Assembly: GCA_003635185.1 (NCBI GenBank)
Contig: PYJA01000137.1
Coordinates: forward strand, 1 to 56,071
Length of the DNA: 56,071 nucleotides
Direction: 5' to 3'
From: Candidatus Poribacteria bacterium
GTDB lineage: Bacteria > Poribacteria > WGA-4E > WGA-3G
The translations under genes were made by a program, and so were the position numbers. Shown here in pieces: positions 25,083-33,782 of the stretch. The stretch's first letter is position 1; each line of letters begins with the position of its first letter. The notes beneath the pieces are model-generated. The model saw only the letters and a program-made list of their open reading frames with translations, did no database searches and had not been told where the DNA came from.

Positions 25083-26184
25083 TGTCAAATTAACACTCCC
25101 AAGACGGGATCCAGGAGATCGCTTCTCAAATTCCTTTCTCTTTTTTATTTGCAGTACTTCAGTCAAGTTAGCCCGCCATGGGGTTGTTCTCATCTGTATT
25201 TCTCTCCTATGCTATGCAAGTTGTACTGTGCCTGAACCGAGTAGTACAGATGCGCTGCATCTTCCGATATCTCCCAATGTAGATGCCGTGCCTTCAATTC
25301 GGGTGCGCGAAGCCCCGCCAATATTAGGTGTCAGCTACGTTAAGACCATCGGTAGAGCAGGACAAGGTGCCGGTGAATTTTTAATGCCTATGGGTCTAAT
25401 TATAGATGCCTATGGGCAACTTTACGTGGCGGACGCGGGGAACAACCGCGTGCAAGTTATTGACAGTAATGGACACTTTGTTACTGAATTCGGAAGTTAT
25501 GGATGGCGTGACGGTGAGTTTGACTTTCCTAATGACGTGGCACTCAGTTTAGATACGCTTTATGTTGTGGATACAGGCAATAACCGAGTCCAGTATTGCA
25601 ATCTGGTGCACCGCATTTTTTATCCACTTATGACCACTTCCCAAGACTTTGAATTTGATGCACCTGAGGGTATAGGTCTTGGTCGGAACGGTGAAGTTTT
25701 TGTAGTTGACACCCGTAATCATCGCTGGGTCCAATTTAGTAGAAACCTCGCGCCTATTCTTACTATGGGAAGCTTTGGCAGCAGTCGAGAACAATTTTGG
25801 AATCCAACCGACCTTGCTGTAAATCCACACGGTACTATGTACATAGTGGATACTGGTAATCACAGTATTAAGAGTTACGATTTTAGTGGGAATCCAATTC
25901 GGACATGGGGTGAGAAGGGGAGTGCGCTCGGACAGTTCCGAGAACCGAAAAGACTTGCCGTTGACGCTTGGAACTATTTGTATGTCACAGACAGTGGAAA
26001 TAGACGGATTCAGATTTTTACCACAGAAGGACGCGCTGTCATAGAATTCACTGTAAAAACGTTGTTGAATCCTTGTGGAATTGCTGTTTCACAGAGAGGA
26101 CAGGTTTTTGTGAGCGACACAGATGCTGGAAATATTAAAGTTTTTCAGGTGATATTCAAATCAGATGCAAAGAAAGCAGAATAG
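25033..26184 (+). CDS. NHL-repeat beta-propeller lipoprotein
   Basis: Six NHL repeats of the type GQLYVADAGNNRVQVID, TLYVVDTGNNRVQ, GTMYIVDTGNHSIKSYD, YLYVTDSGNRRIQIF build a complete six-bladed propeller (residues about 100-378). The hydrophobic stretch GVVLICISLLCYASC resembles a lipoprotein signal, but the only ATG of the frame (25033) lies about 50 residues before it, inside the preceding gene. The true start may therefore be a non-ATG codon further in. Propellers of this kind bind proteins, RNA or sugars; the substrate is unknown. Confidence 0.75.
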   Translation: MISRRRLFSSLKYSGVNVKLTLPRRDPGDRFSNSFLFFICSTSVKLARHGVVLICISLLCYASCTVPEPSSTDALHLPISPNVDAVPSIRVREAPPILGVSYVKTIGRAGQGAGEFLMPMGLIIDAYGQLYVADAGNNRVQVIDSNGHFVTEFGSYGWRDGEFDFPNDVALSLDTLYVVDTGNNRVQYCNLVHRIFYPLMTTSQDFEFDAPEGIGLGRNGEVFVVDTRNHRWVQFSRNLAPILTMGSFGSSREQFWNPTDLAVNPHGTMYIVDTGNHSIKSYDFSGNPIRTWGEKGSALGQFREPKRLAVDAWNYLYVTDSGNRRIQIFTTEGRAVIEFTVKTLLNPCGIAVSQRGQVFVSDTDAGNIKVFQVIFKSDAKKAE

Positions 26185-26227
26185 CAAAAACGGTAATGAA
26201 AGGATTCAAAAATGGAAAGGTAGAAGG

Positions 26228-29200
26228 ATGGCAAAGCATATACAAATCCTACTTTCCATCCTTTCATTTTTTTTCTGCTTTCTTTTTCTTTCAGATGCAC
26301 AAACGCAAGACCCACAGCAGAATCCGCCACTTAAACTTCCCGCATTCTCTATAATTGAGAAGATAGAAAATTTTCGATTAGAAACAGACAGCGCGGAGTG
26401 GACAGTTAAATATCCACCTATCTTTCCGAGTAGTGAACAAATAACGAGTAATGATGGACAGGAACTCGTTAAAGAGGCAGATTACCAGATTGACTATTCA
26501 TCAGGTAAGATTACCTTTGATAAATCAGTCATAGCGCAGAAAGACGTAACATGGTCCATCACCTATCGTTCAATCCCCTTCACTTTCCTAAAGATATATA
26601 AGCGGGACCTCTACGGAACATCACTTGATGTGGAATTAGAATCTATACCAAGTCCAGATGTCCCTTCCGATTTAGAAACCCGTCCGACAGTTCCCGACAT
26701 ATCTGCTGCAACGCCATCTTCACAGTTAGAATATTCTGGTAGTCGAACGTTTGGCATTTCTGTCGGTAGCGGCCGCGCACTGTCGCAAAATCAGGAGTTT
26801 CGTATCAATGTCCGAGGCAACGTATCAGATAACATTGAGGTGCTTGCTATGCTCTCCGACCAAGATTTACCTATTCAACCAGAGGGAATGACAGAGGATA
26901 TTCAGGACATCAATCAGAAGTTAATTCGGATCATGCATCCAAATGTGACAGGTACATTAGGTGATTTTGATGCCTCCTTAGGCCCGTCAGAGTTTATATT
27001 TTTCCCGCGCGCATTAGAAGGAGTCAAAGTTGAAGGTAATTTTGAGAGAACCAAATTCCATCTCATCCCAAGCGCGCTGCCAAAGGGACAATCCACAAGC
27101 AAAGTGATTCGTGGTCAGGAGGGGCGCAGTGAATATCGGCTTGATGTGGACAATCAGTTTGTTATCGTTAAAGCGGGGAGTGAAATTGTTTGGCTGAACG
27201 GTGAGAAGATGCGGCGCGGCGAAAACAACGATTATATTATCCGTGAATACGGCGATCCGATTATTGAATTCAACAGCAAGCATCTCATAACAAGTAACGA
27301 TGTAATTCGTGTTGACTTTGAATATATTCCTGAAGACCGGGCGTATCAACAAAATTTATACGGTATCAATAACGTATTCATGTTTCCAGGGGAATGGTTA
27401 TCGCTTGGTGCATCTTACGCTGTGGAAGCAGATTTAGATGATCCTGAGCAGACTTTAGTGCTTTTTGATGATGAGGATCTGGACGCACTCCGTCAAAATA
27501 TGTTGGATCCGGATGGAGATGGATTCCTCCTTACACCACCACAGAAACATACGGTATGGGGATTAGAGAGTCGCCTGAATTTTGCCGAACAGACATGGAT
27601 CGACGGAGAAATCGCTTTTAGTGCAGTTGATAGAAACACCTATTCTACTGTAGACAGAAAAGACACAAACCGAGCTTGGAAATTAATCGGCTACACAAAT
27701 TGGGACTTTCCAACATGGTCTAACACGCTGCGTCCAAAACTCATAGGAAATATTGACGTGCGAGCCATGGATGCCGGTTTTTTACCTGTTGGCGCGTCCC
27801 TTAGTAATAGAACTCGCAATCGTTACGGAACACAATACGCGACAGAAGGATTTGAGGACGTGTTTCTGTTGGCTTCCAGTTCTATCCTGAAAGCGTCCGA
27901 TGAACGAACGTTAAATCTTGACTTCAAGCTACTGCCATATCAATGGCTACGATTTGATGTAGGTGGCGGTAGGACGATTGAAGCGGCAGCGGAAGGACAG
28001 ACAACACGCCGTAATAATCTCAATTGGGGGGCAAATTTTACACCGCGTTCAAGCAGGAGCAATGTTTTTTCACCTATATCTCAGCAAACTGAAAATCTAT
28101 TCCGACCCTCCTCGCAATATCAAATTGACGATGTGCGGAGATCGAGGCCTGTGGAAAGCGAACTTTCCCGTAGGACTCCGACAGAAAAAACTTCTATTTT
28201 GGCAAAATTTCCGAACCTTCGCTGGAATGATTATCGTAGCACATCCCTGATAGAAACAGATGAGGATGCCACAGGCACAGCAGAAAATTTCCGAAAATTG
28301 AGACAAGAGGGAAGTCTATCCTATCTTCTTTCACCTTTTGAATTTGTCGGCACTTATGATCGGTTTGCCTCAATTGACGATTACACTGCTGCGCGCAACC
28401 GTAGACGTAACCGAACTTCTGGACGTGTAAACTTAGTTGATTTCAAATGGGTATCTGTCCACACAAGCTACGAATTGGAACGGGCTTTTGCTAAAGAACC
28501 GTTATTGACACTTGATGGTGAAACTTTGGGTACTTCTGATTGGATGCGGGCTACTACAGCGCGAACATGGAAAGTCGGTCTCTTTTCACAGCAAGGCAAC
28601 TGGGTCCATATAAAAACAAATCTTGCACGCCGGATGCTAAAAGCACATTCGGATCTCGGGACAGATATAACAACACAATTAGCGGATGCAACACTCCAAT
28701 TGACACCTTTCAGCCGTGCGATTGATGTTGAAGTTACTTATGAATTAGATAAAAAACTGACGACTCAACGGCGCGAAATTTACACCGACATTCACCCCCT
28801 CACGGAACAGAGAATACAGCCCGGCGAGGGGTTTTACGTCAAATTAGATGATTTACGTTATGTAGAAGACTCAGAGGAAGGAACGTACATCAAGATTTAC
28901 CAGAATGTAGGGGACAAACCGACAACAGCAGTCGATGCTACATTTCGCCTCCGTCTCCAACCGCGCCAGTTTTTTGCCCGCCGCGCCCGAAATCAACAAT
29001 CCAGAACAGATTTCATAAGGCGAGGGCCCCGTTCCTCACCTACTACCGCCGACAGCCAAAAGCCGAAAGTTGAAAGCCCAAAACGATTGACGTGGTTCTT
29101 AAATGCACTCAGAATCCAGACACGTTTGTGGTTAACAGAGGAACAGGAAGCGGAAGATACGCTCTCTCTCTATCTGCTCCAAAGTTTACAAGGTTCACAA

Positions 29201-29923
29201 ACGCTTTTTGGTCGGGTCAACCAACATCATCGTATTGAGTTTTCACCTTCGCCGCTGTTCAGTTTTGAAGTGAATCTGCGGACAGGGCGCACACTCAATC
29301 GACGGATTAACACACAGGAACGGTTGAGAAATTACCGAACGTGGGATGTGGCTTTTTCAGTCAATCCAACGCAACGTTTCTCAATTGGTGCGAACTGGGA
29401 ACAGCGCAAAGAAACTGAGAAGTATAGCCAACTCCATTTTGAATACCCTGGATTTTTTGAATCTGAAACTATGGAAAGCATTAACGAATTTTTACCAACA
29501 CCGATCTCTGACTTACGCCAATTTGAACAGATAACAGAATTGAAACTTCAGTATGAATTGAGCCGCGCGGTCCGGTGGAATGGCATAGGCGGATACAACC
29601 GCACAACTGATATTGAACAACTTGACGAAGAGTCTACTGCCAAGACGCGCACCTTCTCATTCGAAAATAGTATCACTTATAGTATATTCGGTAAAGGACG
29701 TATCTATGTAAACCACAAACTCGGTTACGGCAAAAGTGATGGTGGAGTCCCTTTTGCACAATACTACTTTTATGAAGGCATCAGCCATGAAGTCCGCGCA
29801 ACAGCGGATTATAGATTACGCAAATTTACCGATCTGCTGTTTCGGCTAAATTACCGTTTGCTTTCAACAAAGCAGCGCAAACCTGAACACCGCTTAGAAA
29901 TGACCGTTAGTGCGGAACTTTAG
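26228..29923 (+). CDS. Large outer-membrane beta-barrel-type protein (SprA-like in style)
   Basis: 1,231 aa from the ATG at 26228, which begins a clear signal peptide ending near LFLSDAQ. The N-terminal third has the conserved block SRTFGISVGSGRALSQNQ, then NIEVLAMLSDQDLPIQPEG, GTLGDFDASLGPSEF and REYGDPIIEFNSKHLITSND. I know this pattern from large FCB-group outer-membrane proteins distantly like SprA/Sov. The rest is long amphipathic strands with repeated TRARR/NRRRNRT tracts, ending EHRLEMTVSAEL, a typical barrel C-terminus. Role as a secretion channel is an inference, suggested by the sorting-type tail of the protein at 7277. Confidence 0.6.
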   Translation: MAKHIQILLSILSFFFCFLFLSDAQTQDPQQNPPLKLPAFSIIEKIENFRLETDSAEWTVKYPPIFPSSEQITSNDGQELVKEADYQIDYSSGKITFDKSVIAQKDVTWSITYRSIPFTFLKIYKRDLYGTSLDVELESIPSPDVPSDLETRPTVPDISAATPSSQLEYSGSRTFGISVGSGRALSQNQEFRINVRGNVSDNIEVLAMLSDQDLPIQPEGMTEDIQDINQKLIRIMHPNVTGTLGDFDASLGPSEFIFFPRALEGVKVEGNFERTKFHLIPSALPKGQSTSKVIRGQEGRSEYRLDVDNQFVIVKAGSEIVWLNGEKMRRGENNDYIIREYGDPIIEFNSKHLITSNDVIRVDFEYIPEDRAYQQNLYGINNVFMFPGEWLSLGASYAVEADLDDPEQTLVLFDDEDLDALRQNMLDPDGDGFLLTPPQKHTVWGLESRLNFAEQTWIDGEIAFSAVDRNTYSTVDRKDTNRAWKLIGYTNWDFPTWSNTLRPKLIGNIDVRAMDAGFLPVGASLSNRTRNRYGTQYATEGFEDVFLLASSSILKASDERTLNLDFKLLPYQWLRFDVGGGRTIEAAAEGQTTRRNNLNWGANFTPRSSRSNVFSPISQQTENLFRPSSQYQIDDVRRSRPVESELSRRTPTEKTSILAKFPNLRWNDYRSTSLIETDEDATGTAENFRKLRQEGSLSYLLSPFEFVGTYDRFASIDDYTAARNRRRNRTSGRVNLVDFKWVSVHTSYELERAFAKEPLLTLDGETLGTSDWMRATTARTWKVGLFSQQGNWVHIKTNLARRMLKAHSDLGTDITTQLADATLQLTPFSRAIDVEVTYELDKKLTTQRREIYTDIHPLTEQRIQPGEGFYVKLDDLRYVEDSEEGTYIKIYQNVGDKPTTAVDATFRLRLQPRQFFARRARNQQSRTDFIRRGPRSSPTTADSQKPKVESPKRLTWFLNALRIQTRLWLTEEQEAEDTLSLYLLQSLQGSQTLFGRVNQHHRIEFSPSPLFSFEVNLRTGRTLNRRINTQERLRNYRTWDVAFSVNPTQRFSIGANWEQRKETEKYSQLHFEYPGFFESETMESINEFLPTPISDLRQFEQITELKLQYELSRAVRWNGIGGYNRTTDIEQLDEESTAKTRTFSFENSITYSIFGKGRIYVNHKLGYGKSDGGVPFAQYYFYEGISHEVRATADYRLRKFTDLLFRLNYRLLSTKQRKPEHRLEMTVSAEL

Positions 29924-29987
29924 TTGTAGGACAGACGCATTTCCTCTAAAGTCTCTTTGATGATGAGGACTTAGGGGTTCTTCCAAT

Positions 29988-30267
29988 GGGTGTGTAAGTT
30001 TTTGTCACTTATTTGTCTGAATCACGGATTATCGCGGATTACACCGATTGCGCGGATTATTGTTATGATAATGACAAACTTTTCTGAGAACAGAATTGCA
30101 TCATTGGTCCACAGGACACCGGGACGCTAATCCGATCAAAATAGCTGATCGGACAATGAATTAAAATCCGCGTCCTCTGCGTCATCCGCGATAATCCGCG
30201 ATTCAGACAAGTTTGATGCGTTTTCCTAATGGTGCAATGTTCTATGTGACAAAAACTGGACACACCC
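29988..30267. mobile_element. Non-autonomous element with ISKra4-type ends
   Basis: GGGTGTGTAAGTTTTTGTCAC at 29988 and its inverted partner GTGACAAAAACTGGACACAC ending at 30267 bound 280 bases with no gene. The flanks both carry AAT, a possible 3-bp duplication. Nested inside, 30015-30042 and 30181-30208 form a second inverted repeat with about 26 of 28 matches, rich in ATCCGCG units. Ends match those of the transposase remnant at 586 and of the element at 43436. Confidence 0.6.
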
Positions 30268-30354
30268 AATTGTTTAAAACTGCTTGCTAAAGTCCAAATT
30301 TTCTGCTAAAATTCTAAATTATTTGGAAAAAAGCATTTTTTTCTGCAAAAAAAC

Positions 30355-30384
30355 TTGACAAACCCCAGGAATCCGTGTTATAAT
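30355..30384 (+). promoter_or_regulatory. Orphan sigma70-type promoter
   Basis: TTGACA (30355-30360), 18-base spacer, TATAAT (30379-30384). It points toward the insertion sequence starting at 30461, and no plus-strand gene follows until 32410. It may have been separated from its gene by the insertion. Confidence 0.5.
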
Positions 30385-30497
30385 TACAACAAATGGGTTA
30401 AATACCATAAAATTCTGCATTTTTATTGAAAAAAAATTGACATCCGCAGAAATTCATGATCTGATATTTCTCAAAGTTCTTCTGAAATCAGTGTTTA

Positions 30498-31652
30498 TCA
30501 GTGTTTTCTTTGTATATGTTCATGAAAATGCTCGCTAAGGTCAGACAGCATGTGTCTTTGTCCAGAAAGTTCAAGTTGTATTTGATGAAATGTTTTACGC
30601 GTTGAACGGCTTACTTGTTGTATCAAGAGATAACTCAACACTTTTATACCTAAACCCGCATACGCACCTTGTCGGTTCTCTAAACTTATTTTTGAAAGTT
30701 TCAAATCTGTTTTTAGGTGCCGCCAAAACTGTTCTATACCGTGATGTTGAGACCATATACGGAGTATCTCAGCAGACCGCAAGGGTTTTCCAAACACCAT
30801 CATTGTTCGGATTTTACCCATATCTAAAAAGAAGAGCAGCACGAGTGAACCGAATGTCCGACTTGTTGCGTGTGTGCGGAAATGAGGTTTAGGGCACCCC
30901 CATTTATTCGTCTTGAGTTGTATCTGTTTTTTATGTTCCGAGAGTTTGTCCGATTTGCCATCTATATTCATCACATAATTGCTTTTTCCGTGAATGAGGA
31001 TGTCTTCAAACCCCATATCAGACAATATTTCAACGAGGTTTTGACTGCCATACCACGAATCAAAGGTGATTGGATATTTACGAAGGTCTACTCCTTCCGC
31101 ATCAAAGAAATCCAATATCTCTTTGAGCATAGAAACAAAAAGACTCGGTTTATCCGTGTTGCCTCTCCCTTGCTTACTGACAATACGGAGGCTAAGCGGG
31201 ATGATCCTATCACCTATTTTGATCGTAATCCCTAACACATTTCGGCATTTTACACTGGTATTACGCACTTTAGACCACCAGTTGTAGCAGAGGGATAGTA
31301 GTTTACCAAAGCACGGGTCATTTGTATCATCCACACTTATTGTAGGACGACGCCGAGAGTGTGTAGCAGCACTTTTTGATTCAGTATCCCGGATCTCAGC
31401 GAGTGCGATAGTGCACCCGACACGCACCAATAAACGCTTCCACTGATAAACACTGAATGTTTTCAGATGCCGATAAAGGTTCGCTGCGGGTATTGCTAAA
31501 GCATTTGCTACTTGATTCGGGTTGTAAAGTCCAAACAGATGACCGGTTGAAAGTAAAAGTAGCACTTCCCGCAGTTGAGATGTCATTGAACGAAAGTTTG
31601 AATACAGAAGTATTTGAAAATACATAGCAGATTTGATAAGATGTTGTTGCAT
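30498..31652 (-). CDS. DDE transposase (IS4/IS701-like)
   Basis: 384 residues. The first catalytic Asp is in RPTISVDDTNDPCFGK. A second acidic strand ITFDSWYGSQ follows, and the C-terminal block HHGIEQFWRHLKTDLKLS provides the Glu of the DDE triad. It ends in a basic tail. Start at ATG 31652 with GGAGG about 8 bases upstream. The ribosome site and start codon lie inside an inverted repeat (31648-31714), which may restrict translation. The frame is intact, so the element could be active. Confidence 0.8.
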   Translation of the reverse strand: MQQHLIKSAMYFQILLYSNFRSMTSQLREVLLLLSTGHLFGLYNPNQVANALAIPAANLYRHLKTFSVYQWKRLLVRVGCTIALAEIRDTESKSAATHSRRRPTISVDDTNDPCFGKLLSLCYNWWSKVRNTSVKCRNVLGITIKIGDRIIPLSLRIVSKQGRGNTDKPSLFVSMLKEILDFFDAEGVDLRKYPITFDSWYGSQNLVEILSDMGFEDILIHGKSNYVMNIDGKSDKLSEHKKQIQLKTNKWGCPKPHFRTHATSRTFGSLVLLFFLDMGKIRTMMVFGKPLRSAEILRIWSQHHGIEQFWRHLKTDLKLSKISLENRQGAYAGLGIKVLSYLLIQQVSRSTRKTFHQIQLELSGQRHMLSDLSEHFHEHIQRKH

Positions 31653-31714
31653 GAGATTGCCTCCAAATAACTAAATAAATTCAGTTTTATTATTTAGGAT
31701 GGCTTCTCATGCAC
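31648..31714 (-). promoter_or_regulatory. Hairpin sequestering the transposase start
   Basis: TGCATGAGA at 31649 onward is repeated inverted as TCTCATGCA ending at 31713. Pairing continues with small bulges through GCC and TCC to AAATAA. In the transposase mRNA the stem includes both GGAGG and the AUG. Similar occlusion limits translation of several bacterial transposases; here it is inferred from sequence. Confidence 0.5.
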
Positions 31715-31813
31715 AAAAAGTCAAGAAAAATCTACACAGAAAAAACGCATTTTCATGGCTTTACACCTTGTTTTTGTTGATTGTTATTAGCTCAAAGACC
31801 ATTATGAGAAATA

Positions 31814-31948
31814 TCAGTCTAAGTATTCGTTTTCAAAATCTGGGTCAGTGCCAAAAGGATACCTTCCAAATTCAGGTATCTTTTTAAGAAGATCACTAAT
31901 TGAGCCATTGTGTATTTGGACTGCCCGTCCGTGCCATGTGCGTTCCAT
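31814..31948 (-). pseudogene. Short ORF (44 aa) ending inside the insertion-sequence tip
   Basis: Begins MERTWHGRAVQIHNGSISDL with TAAGGA about 8 bases upstream, and contains RYPFGTDPDFENEYLD. The stop TGA is supplied by the terminal repeat of the insertion sequence, so the ORF was probably longer and was cut by the insertion. It lies 34 bases downstream of the DUF433 gene on the same strand and may be its partner. I recognise no family. Confidence 0.4.
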
Positions 31949-31982
31949 ATTTTTTCCTTACATTCAGTATTTTCCCAAATTA

Positions 31983-32222
31983 TTAAGATGCCTCCTCACG
32001 TGGAAAAGGCATATCTATCACAATGTCATTCTTTAATGCGCGTGCTGCATAGCCAAGCACCGCCCGAATACTCTCTTCAGTGAGATCCGGATAATCTGCA
32101 ATAATCTCTTCATTTGTCATACCGTTTGCCAATAGTCCCAGGACATGTTCAACGCTTATGCGTGTGCCTTCAATTACCGGTTTTCCGCCAAGGATTCCCG
32201 GATTAGCAATAATTCTAACCAC
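31983..32222 (-). CDS. DUF433 antitoxin-like protein
   Basis: 79 aa with the DUF433 pattern NPGILGGKPVIEGTRISVEH, GLLANGMTNEEIIADYPDLT and a C-terminal helix AVLGYAARAL. This is the winged-helix-like fold found in antitoxins usually paired with a PIN-like DUF5615 toxin. The start is placed at GTG 32222 because GGAGG lies 7 bases before it; longer starts (TTG 32264) precede that site. The expected toxin gene is absent; only a 44-residue ORF cut by an insertion sequence follows. Confidence 0.8.
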   Translation of the reverse strand: MVRIIANPGILGGKPVIEGTRISVEHVLGLLANGMTNEEIIADYPDLTEESIRAVLGYAARALKNDIVIDMPFPREEAS

Positions 32223-32317
32223 AATTATTTCCTCCATCATGAAGTTCGTTAATTTTACATACAATATTTTACCAAAATCTTCGGATTATATCAAATCGTT
32301 TTAATTTTACAAAAAAC

Positions 32318-32346
32318 TTGACATCTATCCTGCTGCAGCATATAAT
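32318..32346 (+). promoter_or_regulatory. Consensus promoter for the Gfo/Idh/MocA gene
   Basis: TTGACA at 32318-32323 and TATAAT at 32341-32346 with exactly 17 bases between. The start codon of the dehydrogenase follows 64 bases later. Confidence 0.8.
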
Positions 32347-32409
32347 CTTTCAAAAGTAAACGCGTTAATATCATTGGCATGCGATTTTAGGATAGAGGAG
32401 GACAGGAAC

Positions 32410-33408
32410 ATGGCAAAACTACGTGTGGGTGTTATAGGGTGTAGTGGCATCGGGACAATTCACGCATCCGGATTAGTCGGTTTGCCGAACGTTGAATTAG
32501 CCGCAGGGTGCGATTTTGTGCAAAGCACACTGGATGCGTTCAAAGCAAAATATGAGGATAATTGGGATAACATCTCTCTTTACACAAACCATCAAGAGAT
32601 GCTTGCTGCCGAGAATTTAGATATTGTGACGGTTGCGACTTCCGACCATCGGCATGCTGACCTTGTGGTTGATGCTGCAAACGCAGGTGTCAAAGGTATC
32701 TTCTGCGAAAAGCCGATGGCAACCAGTGTTGAAGATGCGGACAGAATGCTGGCAGCAACCGAACAAAACGGCACCATTCTTTCCATTGACCACACGCGGA
32801 GATGGCAACCGTTGTGGCGGCACACCAGAGAAGAAATCGTTGGTGGTGGACAAATTGGGGATGTGCAATATGTCATCGGCACGTTGAGCGGTGGACGCGC
32901 CATGCTTTTCCGTAACGGAACACACTGCGTTGATGCTATCTGCTATTTTGCCGATTCAACTCCAGAGTGGGTTTCGGCAGAATTGGAAGATGGCTATGAA
33001 GATTATAGCGAATATAAAGGTGATGGGGGACATGTACCCGCAACTGAACCATCAGCACACGGATATATTCACTTTGCGAACGGTGTGCGGGGATATTATG
33101 CAGGCGGACCAAAAACCACACAATCCGGCTTCCGAGCAGAGATTGTCGGCACAAATGGATATATTCTTATTAGTGATAAAGGCGCAACACTTCATCAAGG
33201 TGATTCTGTCCAATCAATTGAAGCACCATCCTGGGATATTGTCGGCATTCCTGCGGGTGTTCAAGAGTTAGTGAAACTTGTTGCAGAAGGTGGAGAGCCT
33301 GTTTCACCGGGAAGTGAAGGACACAAGGTTGTCCAGATTATCATCGGCTTTTTAACTTCGCAACAAAACGATAATGGGAAGGTCAAATTGCCGTTGCCAC
33401 GAGGTTAA
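32410..33408 (+). CDS. Gfo/Idh/MocA-family NAD(P)-dependent oxidoreductase
   Basis: Rossmann start MAKLRVGVIGCSGIGTIHA, then TVATSDHRHADLVVDAANAG and the nucleotide/substrate motif CEKPMATSVEDADRML (E-K-P lysine intact). The C-terminal alpha/beta domain contains DHTRRWQPLW and GTHCVDAICYF, with a His that often serves in catalysis. Start at ATG 32410, with GAGGAGG upstream and a promoter at 32318. Such enzymes oxidise or epimerise sugars and inositols; the substrate is not identifiable. A strong stem at 33675 closes the unit. Confidence 0.85.
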   Translation: MAKLRVGVIGCSGIGTIHASGLVGLPNVELAAGCDFVQSTLDAFKAKYEDNWDNISLYTNHQEMLAAENLDIVTVATSDHRHADLVVDAANAGVKGIFCEKPMATSVEDADRMLAATEQNGTILSIDHTRRWQPLWRHTREEIVGGGQIGDVQYVIGTLSGGRAMLFRNGTHCVDAICYFADSTPEWVSAELEDGYEDYSEYKGDGGHVPATEPSAHGYIHFANGVRGYYAGGPKTTQSGFRAEIVGTNGYILISDKGATLHQGDSVQSIEAPSWDIVGIPAGVQELVKLVAEGGEPVSPGSEGHKVVQIIIGFLTSQQNDNGKVKLPLPRG

Positions 33409-33444
33409 TCCGCTTATGCCAAATAAATGCGATTCGTCTCGGTA

Positions 33445-33664
33445 GGTTCGGTTTCCTAACCGCACCATAGGCATCAATTTAAGCACATAATTACCAGATT
33501 CTCTTGTGGGAGGGCTTTGTCCGCCCGATTTTTCTTGTAGGAGCGACCCCCCGGTCGCGACCAGGAGGTCGCTCCTACAGAATGCAAGAGGCGCAATGAA
33601 TTGCGCGACTACAAACGCGTTTTTTCTTAAATTGACGCCTATGGTTCGGTTTCCTAACCGCACC
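33445..33664. repeat. Composite palindromic repeat between two genes
   Basis: Two direct copies of GGTTCGGTTTCCTAACCGCA at 33445 and 33643 flank an inverted pair (33467-33483 and 33626-33642, 16 of 17 matching). Inside lies a 13-bp stem TGTAGGAGCGACC/GGTCGCTCCTACA (33536-33579). A 33-bp unit at 33586 recurs at 41347. No gene is present in 33409-33782. Confidence 0.6.
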
Positions 33665-33674
33665 TATACCCAAT

Positions 33675-33705
33675 AAAACAAGATTAATTCTGTTAATCTT
33701 GTTTT
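33675..33705. terminator. Strong stem-loop, bidirectional terminator candidate
   Basis: AAAACAAGATTAA and TTAATCTTGTTTT form a perfect 13-bp stem around a 5-base loop, with A-rich and T-rich flanks on either side, so it could stop transcription from both directions. It separates the dehydrogenase from the pterin genes. Confidence 0.6.
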
Positions 33706-33782
33706 ATATGATTAGCAAAAGTTTTTATGTAGAAATCAAGTGCGTTTTGAACGATCATTTTCAAGAGACATAGTTTAAATCA

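Larger units (their letters stand above)
30461..31817 (-). mobile_element. Complete DDE insertion sequence (about 1.36 kb)
   Basis: CTGATATTTCTCA at 30461-30473 is repeated inverted as TGAGAAATATCAG at 31805-31817, with weaker matching for a further 10 bases inward. The pair encloses one minus-strand transposase gene. No clear target-site duplication was found at the outer edges. Family is probably IS4/IS701-like from the transposase. Confidence 0.65.

Noticed and set aside
30063-30269. 68-codon minus-strand frame
   Set aside because: It consists of the inverted repeats of the non-autonomous element and ends in its terminal repeat.
30590-31287. Three plus-strand frames of 70-120 codons
   Set aside because: They are shadows of the minus-strand transposase, which has clear DDE motifs.
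33720-33782. preQ1 or other pterin riboswitch before the PTPS gene
   Set aside because: The leader is short and AT-rich and shows no aptamer-like conserved elements that I can recognise.
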